Both the position numbers and the translations under genes were made by a program. Positions 1-12,056 of a DNA stretch of 64,000 nucleotides are shown piece after piece. Every line of letters starts with the position of its first letter. The first letter of the stretch is position 1. The stretch spans positions 10,302,673 to 10,366,672 of the forward strand of contig CM033115.1 in assembly GCA_019321725.1 (NCBI GenBank). Direction: 5' to 3'. Under the pieces are notes generated by a model, which saw only the letters and a list, made by a program, of their open reading frames with translations, made no database searches and had not been told where the DNA came from. This DNA is from Paulownia fortunei (taxonomy: Eukaryota > Streptophyta > Magnoliopsida > Lamiales > Paulowniaceae).

Positions 1-766
1 GACTTGTCATCTACCAAGTTCTCCATGAGGGATTTAGGAGAAGCATCCCAGAGATTAGGGATCTAGATCTATTGAAATCTAAGACGATGCTAGGAATATC
101 CCTGATCTATGTATATAGATGCTAAAAGGGTTTAACATAGAAGAATCCGAGGAAAGTTACTTGCCTTTGATTCATAGGTTTTCTCTACACTAGAAAGTCA
201 TTCGTAGAGACAATTCTCAAGTATTTATGAAGCATTGAGGATGTCTTCGAGGATTATGGTTATGGTAAATTGAAATTGAGATGCTTCTTCTAGTTTTTAG
301 TCCGATGTAAATAACTCAAAGCCTATGTCTAGATTTGTGTTTATCCTAATCGGTGGGATGGTTAGCTATAAAGAGTTCCAATCTTGTAATAACCATAGAT
401 TCCACCATTGAGGTTGAATGTATAATAGCATGCAATGATGTGAAAAATACTATTTGGATATAGAACTTTATCCAAATATTGGATGTAGTCCAGATAATTG
501 TTGATTGAGTATTGGAGCACAACGGTAGCAATAGGCCTATTGCACAAGCAAAGAAGCCAAGGTCTCATCGAATGATCCAAATAAATTTAAATTAGTGATA
601 CCATGATTCTGAAAATTGTTAGTAGAGGAAACATCAAATTGGAATGAGTTCATAGATAGAAAATATAGCAGACCCACTAATTAAACCCCTAAGATAGTAT
701 TTGAAGCACTTCTTGGGGAAAATAGGCCTTAATACAATGTCAATTGCTCTAGGGCGCGTAGGAGAT
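1..766 (+). pseudogene. Copia pol 3' fragment (RT end and RNase H), degenerate
   Basis: Translated fragments parallel the better-preserved copy at 27502-28550. They include a stretch resembling the post-catalytic RT segment (DLG-like followed by KIYR-like residues) near the start. RNase H pieces follow, such as PIAQAKKPRSH around 535-570 and ADPL.KPL around 665-695, where copia RNase H usually reads ADxLTKPL. Many stops and frameshifts are present, so it is non-functional. The 5' part lies outside the window. It ends in a purine-rich ggagat directly before an LTR start at 767, the normal pol-PPT-LTR order. Family assignment to copia A/B is by eye. Confidence 0.75.
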
Positions 767-1120
767 TGTTAGAGTAGTACCTGGTGAGCTAATTATTTTA
801 TCTTTCTTTATACTCTTCTAAAATCAATCTTATTTATTTTAATATCATAAACAACAATCTTCATCTTAAATTCACCATTATAAGAATTAGATAAAGTTTA
901 TAGATCATACATAGCTATGGGTCATGATCACGTATTTGATGGCGATTGTGGAATATGCCTCTAAGGCTTTCATTTTAAAATATTCAAAGTCAAGAATCAT
1001 TGAGATAGAACATCAATGATCCCGTTGATACTTGTGAATATTATGAAAGCTCGTAAGAAGGATACCTCATTCCATGAGCATTTGTATGGAGACACTAGAA
1101 ACAAGTATACTGAACCACCC
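767..1120 (+). repeat. Start of a copia 3' LTR (A/B family), truncated
   Basis: It begins TGTTAGAGTAGTACC right after a PPT-like purine run. It stays recognisably similar to the copia LTRs starting at 9943, 25414 and 28551, including the shared phrase around gaatatgcctctaaggct near 950-970. Similarity stops near 1120, where another sequence takes over. The 3' portion of a related LTR reappears at 6705-8219, so this LTR may have been split by later insertions. Confidence 0.65.
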
Positions 1121-2724
1121 CACTTAAAAATTCCCAATTAGAAATTATTATTATCGAATGAAATTTTCCTCGTTACAATAGTACAATAATTAGTTGATAA
1201 GTGTATATTTTGACATATTTTTATATCAAATCCTTTATAATTTTTTTGTTTTATTCTTGTTAATATTATAGTTTTAATAATATTTTGTGTTAGGGAATCA
1301 ATGAACAAAAAAAGATTAAAAAGAGCCATATATAGATCAAAATATATGCAAGAAATCACTTAGACTTTGTAAGTAATTGTTGGACTTGCATTAAATTCAA
1401 AATAAGCATGTTTCTAGACTTGTGCATTTTTCATATTTTGTGCATAACTCTATGTTTAAAAGCTCTATGGATCTGAATCTTCATTTGAAAGTGAAGAAAC
1501 ATAACTACAATATTGTTGTTGGAAGATCAGCCCAATTAAACATTAGTTATAGTAGAAAATTCATACAAATGTATATATTGGAAAGGATCTATCTATGTTG
1601 ACATATTTCCTCAAATCAATCATAACTTTCTTCCTAGTGGTTGGAATTAGGTAATTCAAATTGGAAAATGAAGCTAACAAACAAAATACACAGTTTAATA
1701 TTGATCAATATTCTAAAATCAGTTGATATAACAGAGAAAAAAGTGTGATAAAATTTGGATCTGAAAATGACATGTGAATTTAGATCATATTTGAAGTTAA
1801 TTTGGAGTGCATTAAGAGTAAATTTGGAGATGCAAATTTAGGCACTCTTCTACTATAAATAAGGACTCTTAGATGTCATTGAATACACACAAAAAACCCT
1901 TAGAGGGGGAAAGAAAGTTTTATTATTGCCTTTCTTTAGGCTAAGTTTTTTAATAGTAATGTAAGTTTTCTAGTAGTAATATAAATGTATTATCTAGTTT
2001 CTTGTCTATTTTTAGTCTTTTCTACTTTCATATGTTTTTCTAAATTTCACTTAGCTGAGGAGAAATGGTGAACCTCTTGATGGAGAAAGATGAACGGTTA
2101 TACGGGTGCATAATGTTTAGTTGTGTTGTATTATTATTTTAATTTTTGATTGAAACCCTCCTTATTTTGTAGTGATTTTTGATTTATGTATCACCAATGG
2201 TACAATAAATACTTGGGTTTATTTAGCTTATTATATGTTTCTACTACACCGACTACTAATATGAAATCTTGATTTGTTGTACACAAAGGTGTGCATAAAT
2301 ACTTGATTCCACAAATAAATGTTGGCGTTAAAACCTGTGTTGTTTAGTGGCGATTCTTGATTTTTATATCACCAATGGCACAACAAATATTTGGGTTCAT
2401 TTAGCTTGATGTATGGTTGTACTACACTAACTGTTAACATGAAACCTTGATTCATTGTAGATAAATGTGTGCATAAATACTTGATCCCATAAACAAGTAT
2501 TGGTGTTAAGAGATAATTTGAAAATAGTAAGATAATATCATGATTACCTTAATGCATGAGTTATTTGATAACATCTTTCCATTGGAACCTTTATTATGTA
2601 TAGATTCCATTAGTGGCATTTAAAAGAGGTAAAAAGAATAAATAATCTTTCCTCTATCCAAAATTCAATAGCGGATCCCTAATCCCTAATCCATAATTTT
2701 TTTTATATTTTAAACCGTATAAAG
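1121..2724 (+). repeat. LTR-like AT-rich stretch with TATA box and tandem repeat
   Basis: There is no gene here. A TATAAATAAGG motif at about 1854-1864 is followed by a transcribed-leader-like sequence, as in the promoter of a plant LTR. A two-copy tandem repeat follows at about 2166-2510. The Tat/Athila-like U5 and primer-site region found at 5743-5870, just past the solo LTR, could be the other end of this LTR. That is inference; the family is not established. Confidence 0.35.
2166..2510 (+). repeat. Tandem repeat, about 175 bp x 2
   Basis: The two units share blocks such as atcaccaatggtacaa / atcaccaatggcacaa, the phrase cttgggtttatttagctt and variants, and gtgcataaatacttgat. Each ends near a ttggcgttaa or ttggtgttaa motif. 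Divergence between the units is moderate, so the duplication is old. Confidence 0.8.
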
Positions 2725-4844
2725 TGTAATATATGAGTCTCACACTACTCACTTGGTCAATATGATTCATGCATTACATGTTATTCATATGTGCTTGCAT
2801 TGAAACTAGAATGGCAATGTTGTTTTACCTTATAAACACATTTGATCATTAAATTTCTAGAAAATCTCATATGGTGTTAGTTATCGATCATCATAATATA
2901 AGTAATCAACACTAAATTGAAACAAGAAGAAAATGAGGTTGATTAATATTGGATATTGATGGGATATATAGGTTATAATTTTGGAAGTGTTAAAGTTGTT
3001 ACTATTCAAGAATCGGGTGACAGTCGGGTAAGAAATGTAATAAACGGCTAGGAAATTAGCTTATGAATTATCTATGGGATCTTGTGGTAACTAAAATAGG
3101 ATGAAATACAATTAATATATAGTAAGATACATTTGATCTAGGCTTAAAAGATGGGTGAAAGGTCAGATTTAAATTACAACTTGCCATCTCATGCTTGCTA
3201 CCAAGATTAAGGAAGCACCTCAAGTGCCTCCTCAAGCTTTCCTTCACTCTTAGCCATTTACCCACGATCCTCAACCATTTTTCAATCATTTTCAAGGTCC
3301 AAACTCATGTCAAAATATCTCTAATTTGGTCCTAAGTGATTCCAAGTGATAGAAAAGGGCCAAGGAAGCAAAAGAAAGTAGTAATCATGAGTAGAAGCCG
3401 AAACTGGCATAGGTGAGATTCATCCACAGTTTTGACTTCAATTTTTATATTATTTGAGGGTTTTGTGATTTCTTAAGATTCTTATCTTGTTCATGATGAT
3501 GTTAGAGGTTATTTATAGGGTTATTATGCATAATAGAATGATTTGTGGTTGCAAACACATAGTAGAACCACTAAGGGGCAGAATCTATGTATATGTTGAT
3601 TTCTAGTTTATTGAGCTTGAAATATGCAAGCAACATTGGGTACATTCTATATTTATCATCATGAACGTGTTTATATAGGAGTTAAGATTATGTATTTAGG
3701 TTTGCATAGCTTAAGAATTAAAATATGGCATGATAATTAAAGAGATGTTCAAAACTGTCACCATCAAATTTCAGATTCTATCCTATATGAAGGGGACTGA
3801 TTTTACAGCACTAAATCCATTATTTTTGGCAATACTATGAACTGGTTGTCTCTTTGTATATGTTATATAATTGTGGTGAAAATGTGAGAGTGATTAAATA
3901 TACTTAAGGGTTCCAAAACCATTAATGTCACAAAGTGCGCAAAACTATCACGGTAGGAAAAATCTGTTTCAGTATGCTACGAAGGGAGCTGAACTTGGGA
4001 AGCTGTATCCATGATTTTTAGCCATTATATGACATGGTTACATTGTTTTTGATGTTATCTAAGTGTGGTAAAAATTAGGGAGTGAATGAATATGTCTAAG
4101 GGTGTAAAATCATCAAGCAAATTAATGTGGCATCAAGAAAATGTGAAGTTGTGAATGTATCCCATTTGGTTCATTAACATGTTCCAACATAGATGTGGTT
4201 CATTTGATCCCTAACATTTAGGGAGATGTTATATGAGTTATAATACATTAATTAATGAGGTTAGTATACATTTAAGATGAGGAACAAAGGTGCGTAGAAG
4301 GTTGTATTCGGTTATAGTTTTTAAGTGGTAAGATTGTTTAGTTAAATTGAGATTCAAGATCTTTATACTACATTAGGTATAATGAGCTTGTTAATTGAGG
4401 ATGGTGATTGATGTCTTGTATTTTAACAGATTATTTCACACTTAGGGTTGGGGAGTAATACTTAAAAAACCTAGAAGTAACACACAATCGATCAAAGGTA
4501 AGCAAAGATCTATTTGCAACTGCAATGCATGAACATAGTACGTCTTGAAGCATTTACACCTAATATGTTGATGATATTTAAATTGATTGGATGACAAGTA
4601 TATTATGTACTTTAAGAGTCTTATGATTTTTGAAACATGTTGAGAGTAAGATGACTTGTATTTCATATTGAATATACTATTCATGAGCATTTACATATGC
4701 ATACATAGCTTATGGGTATAGTTGAGGTTCTTGCATGCACGATATGATTTGAAAAATAATTTTCATGAATAAAGATGTTTATTAGCCACTACTAGTGCAC
4801 CGAGGCATGCGAGACATGCCTATGTGATATTTTGGGTATTGCAA

Positions 4845-5040
4845 GTGGGATGACTTCTCGAAGGATTGCAGGGGTAGACATGAGGTGGGCCTCTGGTGGT
4901 CACAGGAGGATGGTCCACTTGACTGTGCCTTTATTATGATTGATGTCGTGGGTGGGAGACTTCTCGAGTGATCATAAGAAAAGACATGGGGTGTACCTCT
5001 AGGGAGTCATGGGAGGATGGTCTACTCGGCTGTATCAATC
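4845..5040 (+). repeat. LTR-internal tandem repeat, about 110-120 bp x 2
   Basis: Two units each contain gacttctcga, an acatg(a/g)ggtg phrase, a cctct(gg/ag) phrase and ggaggatggtc(c/t)ac. The same two-unit structure is visible in reverse complement at about 63715-63860, so the duplication predates dispersal of the two LTR copies. Confidence 0.7.
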
Positions 5041-5659
5041 CATTATTAGCCATTTGATTATTGATATTATGCAGAGCTCTTTCTGGTGCATAGTAAGTAG
5101 GCCAATGGCCCAATAAAATGGAGTGATTTTGAATAAAAACTCTTTGATATATGATTACTCAAATTTGACACATTTATAGCATCATATCTTAGAGATGAGT
5201 TGTATGAAATTTTATATCATACTCTTGCTATGCATAATTTTTACTTATTGAGCATTAGCTCATGTAATTCATGCATTGTAGATGAGCATAGTGAGACTTG
5301 AGATCTCTAGTTTACTGGGCTGGTAGTGGAACTCCTACAGGCTTTCAAAGATCAATGTATACAGATGATAATATGTTGGGCTATTTTGTGGGATGTGCTT
5401 TTGATTTTATAGTTTATTGTATTATACTAGTGACTTATATCTTGTATATCACTTTCAAAACTCCTTTGTGACAGAGAGTTTGAGTTTGTGATGATTTTGA
5501 TAGACCTTGTTATTATTTTAATAACTACCTATGTATATACAGTGTTATAGTATGTGAAAGCACTTTACTTTTATCAATATTTTATCAAACTAACTAGCCA
5601 AAAAAAAATAAAAAGTTATACACACGCATACATACATAAATTATATTGCATAAGTTGTT

Positions 5660-5694
<35 letters not shown>

Positions 5695-5696
5695 AT
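5660..5696 (+). repeat. (TA)n(TG)n microsatellite
   Basis: An alternating ta tract runs directly into about eleven tg units. It sits inside the solo LTR at the place where the inverted LTR at 63030-63050 and the D LTR at 38297-38318 also carry TA or TG runs. Confidence 0.9.
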
Positions 5697-5742
5697 GTAT
5701 ACATGTGTTAACTTGTCCAAATTATTATTATATCAATATCTA

Positions 5743-5870
5743 AAAACTTCAAACAACTTCCTTGTGGATCGACCTCAGTCTCCCGACAAATTTATTACTT
5801 GACATAACCTGCACTAGGATTTGCAGCCTTAAAGTTATAGCAAGTTTTTGGCACTATTTTCGGGGGAGGC
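5743..5870 (+). repeat. Tat/Athila-like LTR end (U5) and primer-site region
   Basis: The phrase cttgtggatcgacctc at about 5761-5776 resembles the 'ccctgtggattcgacc' stretch near the 3' end of Tat/Athila-type plant gypsy LTRs. The phrase caagtttttggcactattttcggggg at 5841-5866 corresponds to the usual caagtttttggcgccgttgccgggg at their LTR/PBS junction, with decay. This is recognition from established family knowledge, not from a search. Confidence 0.5.
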
Positions 5871-6704
5871 AAGGTAAGTATTCAGGTTTGTAAATATTTT
5901 TTCTTTGTAAATATTGTGTGTTTATTTTCTTTATGATTATATGTTCATATGGTATTTAGTAATTATTCTCGTTGTTTAGTTAAAAATAATTCTAAACTTT
6001 TGTTTGGAATTTATTTGAGTCATCTCCACACACTTCCACCATGACTAAAAATGAAAGTGTCCAGGATAAAAATAAAAATTGATAGGTGCATATCATGCGT
6101 TATATGCTTCTACAGATTTACCTTTGCTAAGATGCCCATTCATTGGCTGTGAAACATTACAGAGTTCAAGGATTGATGGCTTTCACATCTAGTGGCTTTG
6201 GCACTAGACTGTTGCTATAAAGCACTATTTATGGAATGATATGGATGCAATCTTGATGAGTCTTTCTTGGGGAAACCTCATGGTTTCCATGCCTCGCATA
6301 GTTTTTAAAATTATGCAAGTAGTTGATGTATAATCATATCAATATAGCTCTTTTTATAAATTGATATGAACTAACTTTCTACAATGAATTAGTAGTTGAT
6401 TATAATACTTTTAGGTGAAGGTTAAAAAAGTTTTAGTTAAGTAAGATAAATGTTTATTTCCTAAAGCAGACATGTGGTTATACTAAATGCATTCACATCC
6501 ATGGAGGGGTACTTCCAATTCTTTGGGAGGCCTACTCAACTAAAATTTACATTATGGATTGACCTCTAAAGGAATGTATATAACCAAACCTCTTGTAAAT
6601 TCTTTCATTGTGAATAAATGATGTTGTACACTTGTGCTGATCTAAAGCTGATGAAATTTTATTTCAGGAATATGTAGATTTATCTCCTGCTAGGAATATG
6701 CAGA
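5871..6704. other. No recognisable feature
   Basis: AT-rich sequence with no open frame of note and no match by eye to the other repeats in the window. If the Tat/Athila call at 5743 is right, this could be decayed leader of that element. Confidence 0.4.
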
Positions 6705-8219
6705 CTTGAAATGGGATCACAGTTATTGAATCATTTAGGGTTTTGACTTATAATCTATGTCATAGATTCAATCGGGAGATTAGTTGTTAAAAGGATCGTA
6801 CGTATATGGTACTCCCAACTGAAATAGGTTTACTAGCTATTTCACCTAAGACTAGTTTGCCATGATTACTTGTTAGGTGTTTTCATAGATAGTGAGGTTT
6901 CTAGAATTAAGGAGTTAATTCCAAACAGATTAATTAATTGGATTAATTAATTAGAATAATTGTTATTCATAAGTTGCAAATGTTGTAAGCCCACTACTAA
7001 TTTAGTAGTGAACCTAAGAGGGTCATACATATTTATGGAAAGTAACATTTCTAATTTTAGATTTTATCCAATGGTTGAAAATTAATTAATTAAAAGTTCT
7101 ATTTAATTTAATGGTTAAATTAAATAATTCAATTAATTAATTGGATTATTTAATTGGACCTAATTTAATTAGGAAGCCCAATCGGAGTAAATTAAATTAA
7201 TCAATTGAATTTATTAAATTGGGATTAAATATATTTGACTGATTTGTGAATTTTTTAGTCCAAGCCCAAAAATTAATGTGGACCACTTAAGAAGTCCACT
7301 AAATTATGAAGAGAATAAATTAAATAAATGTGATTTATTTAATTAACATATTTATAGATAAATAAATATAGTGATCGATTTTATGGGATAAAATCAGCCA
7401 CTAAGATTTAATTTATATATAAATATAATTATAGTATATATATTATATATATTTAACTTGATATTATTTAAAGAGTTCAAATTAATATCAACATTGTATG
7501 TAAACAATTTTGATGATTAATTTAGTCTCAAATTAGTCCACATACAATAGGAGAGAGAAAAGAGAAGAGTTCTTGGAAGATTTGGAATCCTTCCAAGATA
7601 AGATTTTGAAATAGTTCAAAATTGTCAAACTCTCCAAGAGTTAGAGAATAAGTAAATTTTCAGTCCTATATATGATGATGTACGAAAATTACAACAAATA
7701 ATTTAGCAAATTTAAGCAAAAAAATATTTTTGTTTAAGTCTTCTATTTTCTTTCCAAGAAAAGAAAGAAAAAGAAAAGTGTTTTCTTGTAATCTTGATTT
7801 TCTTGTTCTTTAAAGAAAATCAGTTTCTTGTTATTCTCTTCATATTGTAGTTTCAAGAACTTAAAGAATTAATCTTTATTATTCTTGAAAATTTACTTCG
7901 ATTCTAAATTAGTAAACAATTAAAAAGATACTAGCGAATCATTTTAATTAGTGTTGCTCTTCCGTATTGTGGACCTGATAGAGTAGAGACACTTGGATCC
8001 CTACTAGTTCTGATAGTTTAGGATAAGCAATTGATTGCTTCATTTCTTATAACAACTGGAGTGCTCGAAAGGTATAATCTAAATTTTATATTTATTTATA
8101 TATTCACTGGAATAAGCGCGATCGTTAAAATTGCTTTCGAATCAAATGAGTTAAATTTATGTTTGATAAAATTTTAATTTTTCGTTGTGTATACCTCTGC
8201 GATTATAGCGAATCCAATA
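6705..8219 (+). repeat. Copia LTR 3' portion (A/B family)
   Basis: From cttgaaatgggatcac onward it parallels the interior of the copia B LTRs (10640 onward, 26065 onward). Shared phrases include ttgacttataatctat, gattcaatcggga(ga)gatta and gcccactacta. It ends with ttatagcgaatccaata near 8219, the counterpart of the B LTR end ttatagcgaaaccaaca at 12042. No tRNA-Met primer site follows, so it is either a damaged 5' LTR of copia A or the end of the 3' LTR that begins at 767. Confidence 0.65.
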
Positions 8220-8429
8220 GTTTGTTCCCATATGCAAACTTCGGATCTCTGAATCACCCTTTACGGGATTGCAGCTTGCAAAAGTTTATGCTAGAAGAAG
8301 AAAGAAAGGGAAAAAATTTGAAAATATCAAATATCAACTAATGATCATTCTTACATGACTAACCATTTAGGGACATTTGAGTATTTTTATCAACTGGGAG
8401 CGATTCTGAAAATTTGCTAGAAATAAGTA

Positions 8430-8800
8430 CGAGGGTGTTTGTCTCAGCTTATTTAGAACATCTTATAAGTTCCTATATAAAATGATTTTTGTCATTGATA
8501 AGGTGTTAGATCTTATTTCGAAATAATTATTTGTATAAAATAAAATTATGGAGTTGTTAGTGATGGCAATTTGTAATTAATATGGTTAAAATTTAGAGGA
8601 GTTTGTTAAGATTTCAAAAAATAAGTTAGAATCTCCTTACTTTGTTGAAAGCTCGTATCCTAATTTTTTTTTCCAAATACTCTACGACATTTTATGAGCC
8701 CTCAAATATCTTATAAGATACTTTAAGGAGCTTATAAAATACTTTAAGAAGCTTATAATATCAACCAAACACATATTAAGTGTTTTATTTTGTTTTTAGA
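8430..8800. mobile_element. Possible MITE with degenerate terminal inverted repeats
   Basis: The left end has gggtgtttgtctcagcttat and the right end has cttataatatcaaccaaacac, which read as imperfect inverted repeats. The interior carries repeated cttataag and agcttataa(a/t) words, a layout typical of small non-autonomous DNA elements in plants. It has no coding capacity. I could not identify a clean target duplication, so the boundaries are approximate. Confidence 0.35.
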
Positions 8801-8934
8801 GCTTATGTTATCCTTGGAGCTAATTGTACTAAAATAGTATGAAAAAATTAGGATTGGGATATGGACACAAACACGAAGTTTGTGAACTGTTATAGGGCTG
8901 GAGACTTATTTATGGCTGGCCTCTTGCTCTTAGG

Positions 8935-9942
8935 TCATTAACAGACTGATATGGTTGTGTATACCTTCATACCAGACCATTATGAAGGTCACCACTTCAT
9001 AACATTTACCAATAACTTTTCTAGGTATGGATGTGTATACCTTTTGAGGTACAAAATTGAAACCTTCAAAAAGTTTAAAGATTTTAGATGCGAGATAGAG
9101 AAACAGACTGGGCTAAGTATCAAGGCTCTTTGATCAGATCAAGAAGGTGAATACTTGAGCACAAAGTTTTTTTATTATCTAAAAGAGAATGAGATTATCT
9201 CTCAATGGACCCTCATGCTACTCCTCAACTCAATAAAGTTGTGGAGCGTAGGAACCAAATCCTGTTAGCATGGTTCGATCGATGATGAGTTTCATTAGAC
9301 TTCATCTCTTAGGATCTCCTAAAGGATCTCAAAGCCACCTGAAAGGTATGGCTTTTTGTTAAAGAACAACGAGGAGAATCTCTACTTGGACATTGATCCA
9401 AGAACTTATGGAGAGGCGATGTCTGACATCAACTTGGGAAGTTGGCAAGATGCCATGTAATCCAAGATGGATTTTATGTACTCCAACAATGTATAGACCT
9501 TGGTGGACCCACCATAGGGAATAGTTCTCATTGGCTGCAAATGGGTCTATAAGAGGAAGTCTTGAGTATATGAAGAGATAGTGACCTATAAAGCATGACT
9601 GAATGCGAAAGGTTATACTTAAAAGCAAGGAATTAATTATGAGGAAACTTTTTCGCCAGTAGTAATGCTTAAATTTATTCGGATACTGCTAGCCACATCA
9701 GCGTACTATGACTACGAGATATGATAGATAGATGTGAAGACCGCTTCCTTAATGGAAACAATAATGAAGAGATCTATATGAGGTAGTCAGAATGCTTCAT
9801 ATCCAGAGGGAGTGAGCAAAAGTTTTGCAAGCTCTAGAGATCTATTTATAGACTCAAGTAGGCTTTCCAAAGCTGGAACAAGTAGTTTGATGAGATAATC
9901 AAATAGTTTGATTTCCAAAAAAACTCGGATGAACTTTGTGTC
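8935..9942 (+). pseudogene. Copia A pol, part 1: integrase core to mid RT
   Basis: The frame at 8951-9133 gives integrase core sequence with HHFITFTNNFSRYGCVYL and ...TGLSIKAL. This is the copia pattern around the first catalytic aspartates, where an intact copy usually reads FITFTDDxSRYGYVYL and KALRSDxGGEY. After it, SDQEGEYLS continues past a stop. From about 9640, NYEETFSPVVMLK-like and ...IDVKTASLME-like residues belong to the RT N-terminal half. Several stops and frameshifts are present. The sequence ends abruptly inside RT at 9942, where copia B starts. Confidence 0.8.
9938..9942 (+). repeat. Target site duplication of copia B, left copy
   Basis: GTGTC directly precedes the LTR start TGTTAAAG. 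It pairs with GTATC at 27502-27506, one base different. Confidence 0.8.
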
Positions 9943-12042
9943 TGTTAAAGTCGGATGTCCAATACTCCAATTAGATTGGTTGTATTATACTTTTCTCTTT
10001 TGTAAGACAATCTTATTGAAAATTATAATAATAATAAAAAGGCACTTCTTTTATCTTATGTCTTGCATTTTTTCTTTACATAAAGTCCTTAGGCCAAATT
10101 TAGCTACATGTTATAATCGCGCACATGAAACATACCTCTAAGGCTTTTGGTCTTAAATAAGTTCCGACTCAAAGGTTTTTAGATGAGACATCAAATAGCC
10201 TAGTATGATTCATACCTACGATGCATGCTCGTAAGACGAGGATGTTGCATTACATTGGCATTAGTGTAGATATGCAAGTGTATGCATATGGGTGCTTGTT
10301 AGAGGACATGTACACTGAACATGGCCCATAGAAAATCCTTAGTTGGAGGCTTTGCCTATCAAAATAAAAATTTCTAAGTTGCGATAGTACATGGCTAGTC
10401 CTTGGACTTGAGGCACGATGGTAGCCTTGTGTACATCCTACAGCACTTTGATATATCTTCTAATTGCATGACAATCACAAAGGGGGTATGTTGGGTGTTG
10501 TACTGGTGTGCATGGAGGTTTGTCAATGGCCACCATAGAATTCAACACTTCTCTTTTTAAAAATTACATCTCCTGTATTTTCATAGTTCGTGATTCGAAG
10601 AACTTGCCAAGGCAAGATGAATTTTGATTCATCAGGAACATTGAAACTTGAAATGGGATCATAATTATTGAATTATTTAGGATTTTGACTTATAATCTAT
10701 ACCCTAGATTCAATCGGAAGATTAGTTGTCGGAAGGACCGTACGTTGTAAAAATGTTTACTCACTATTTTACCTAAAACTAGTTTGGCATGATTACTTAC
10801 TAGATATTTTCATGGATAGTGAGGTTCCTGTAATTAAGGAGTTAATTCCAAGCGGATTAATTAATTAGATTAATTAATCAGAATAATTGTTATTCGTAAG
10901 TTGTAAATATTATAAGCCCACTACTAGCTTAGTTTTGAACCTAAAGGATCACACATAAATTTTGAGTTAAACATTTCTAATATAGGAATTAATCCAAGTA
11001 GTTGGATTTATTTAATTAATGAAGATTAATTTAGGACTTAAATTAATTCAATGGATTGAATTAATTATTCAATTAAGTAAAGATTTATTATTTAATTGAA
11101 CCTAATAAGATTATGAAGCCCAATTGGACTGTAGTAATTAATTGATTAGATCAAATAATTAAAATTGGAGAAATTTGATTAATTGAATTAATAATAGATT
11201 TTGTAAAAATCCAAACCCAAAATTAAGGTGGCTTTTTATTTAAATGTCCACTTAAATTATTGAAAGAAATTAAAAATAAGATAATATGATTTTCTTATTA
11301 ATTATCTTATGAAGATAATTAGAGATATTAGATGTCTATCTTGATTTCATTGGAAGAGTCTAACACAATCAAGAAGAGAGAGAGAAAGGCCGAATTTGTG
11401 GCTTGTAGAAGTCCACAAAATCAACCACATTCATTCTATGGGTATAGGTTCATTGAATTGGTTATTTTGTAGAGTTTGTCTCTTCCAAAATAACTAATTT
11501 CAACACATGAAAATATGAAAAAAAATATGTAAATTATGGGATAATTTTCAGCAACCCATTTTTTTATATGGCCAAAAATTTGAGGGGATGAACCTACCCC
11601 AATTTTTGGCCACTTTAGATAAATAAGTGGAAAAAATTGTTTTTCTTCCTTAAAACTTTTTTGTCTTCCAAAACTTCTTCAAAGATAATCAAAAATCCTC
11701 TTTGATTATTCTATGTATTGAATGCTTATTTCCACAAGTTGTATTAAGAACTAATACACATGAAAAGTACTCCAATCTAAATTAGAAAAAGAATTAAAAG
11801 TTACTAGCGAGATTTTTAATTCTGTGTTCTAGTCCAAATGTGTGGACTATCTTTTGAAGAGAGATATTTGAATCCCTTGTGAAACTTTTTCGAGAGTGAT
11901 TGATAGTAATTTATTTTGTGAAACTATCAAAAACATACGATCATTAGAATCACTTTGAACTATTTGTTGTTGCATGTGTTTTATTTTAAATTAATTTTTT
12001 AAATTCCACTACGCACACCCAGATGTTATAGCGAAACCAACA
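9943..12042 (+). repeat. Copia B 5' LTR (2.1 kb)
   Basis: It begins TGTTAAAGTCGG and ends ...aaccaaca, immediately followed by a primer site. It matches 25414-27501 along its length. Divergence is considerable (many substitutions and small indels), showing an old insertion. Confidence 0.9.
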
Positions 12043-12043
12043 G

Positions 12044-12056
12044 TGGTATCAGAGCC
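12044..12056 (+). promoter_or_regulatory. Primer binding site (initiator tRNA-Met type)
   Basis: TGGTATCAGAGCC one base after the LTR end is the standard plant copia primer site, complementary to the 3' end of tRNA-iMet. Reverse transcription of minus-strand DNA would start here. Confidence 0.95.

Larger units (their letters stand above)
2725..5742 (+). mobile_element. Solo LTR of a chromovirus (same family as gypsy D)
   Basis: It starts TGTAATATATGAG and shares the following actactcac and tatgattcatgcatta words with the D LTR starts at 30663 and 36060. It aligns along its length with the D 3' LTR and, in inverted orientation, with the LTR at 62951-64000. Homology to the latter runs through a TA/TG microsatellite and the phrase acatgtgttaacttgtc, stopping near 5742. 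The last 20 bp or so of the LTR seem lost. No internal region follows, hence a solo LTR. I found no convincing target duplication (taaag on the left). Confidence 0.7.

Noticed and set aside
5543..5549. TGTTATA as the end of the solo LTR
   Set aside because: Alignment with 62951-63080 continues through the TG run to about 5742.
5554..5802. 82-codon plus-strand frame with Val-Cys repeats
   Set aside because: The repeat peptide is only the translated TG microsatellite, inside LTR sequence.
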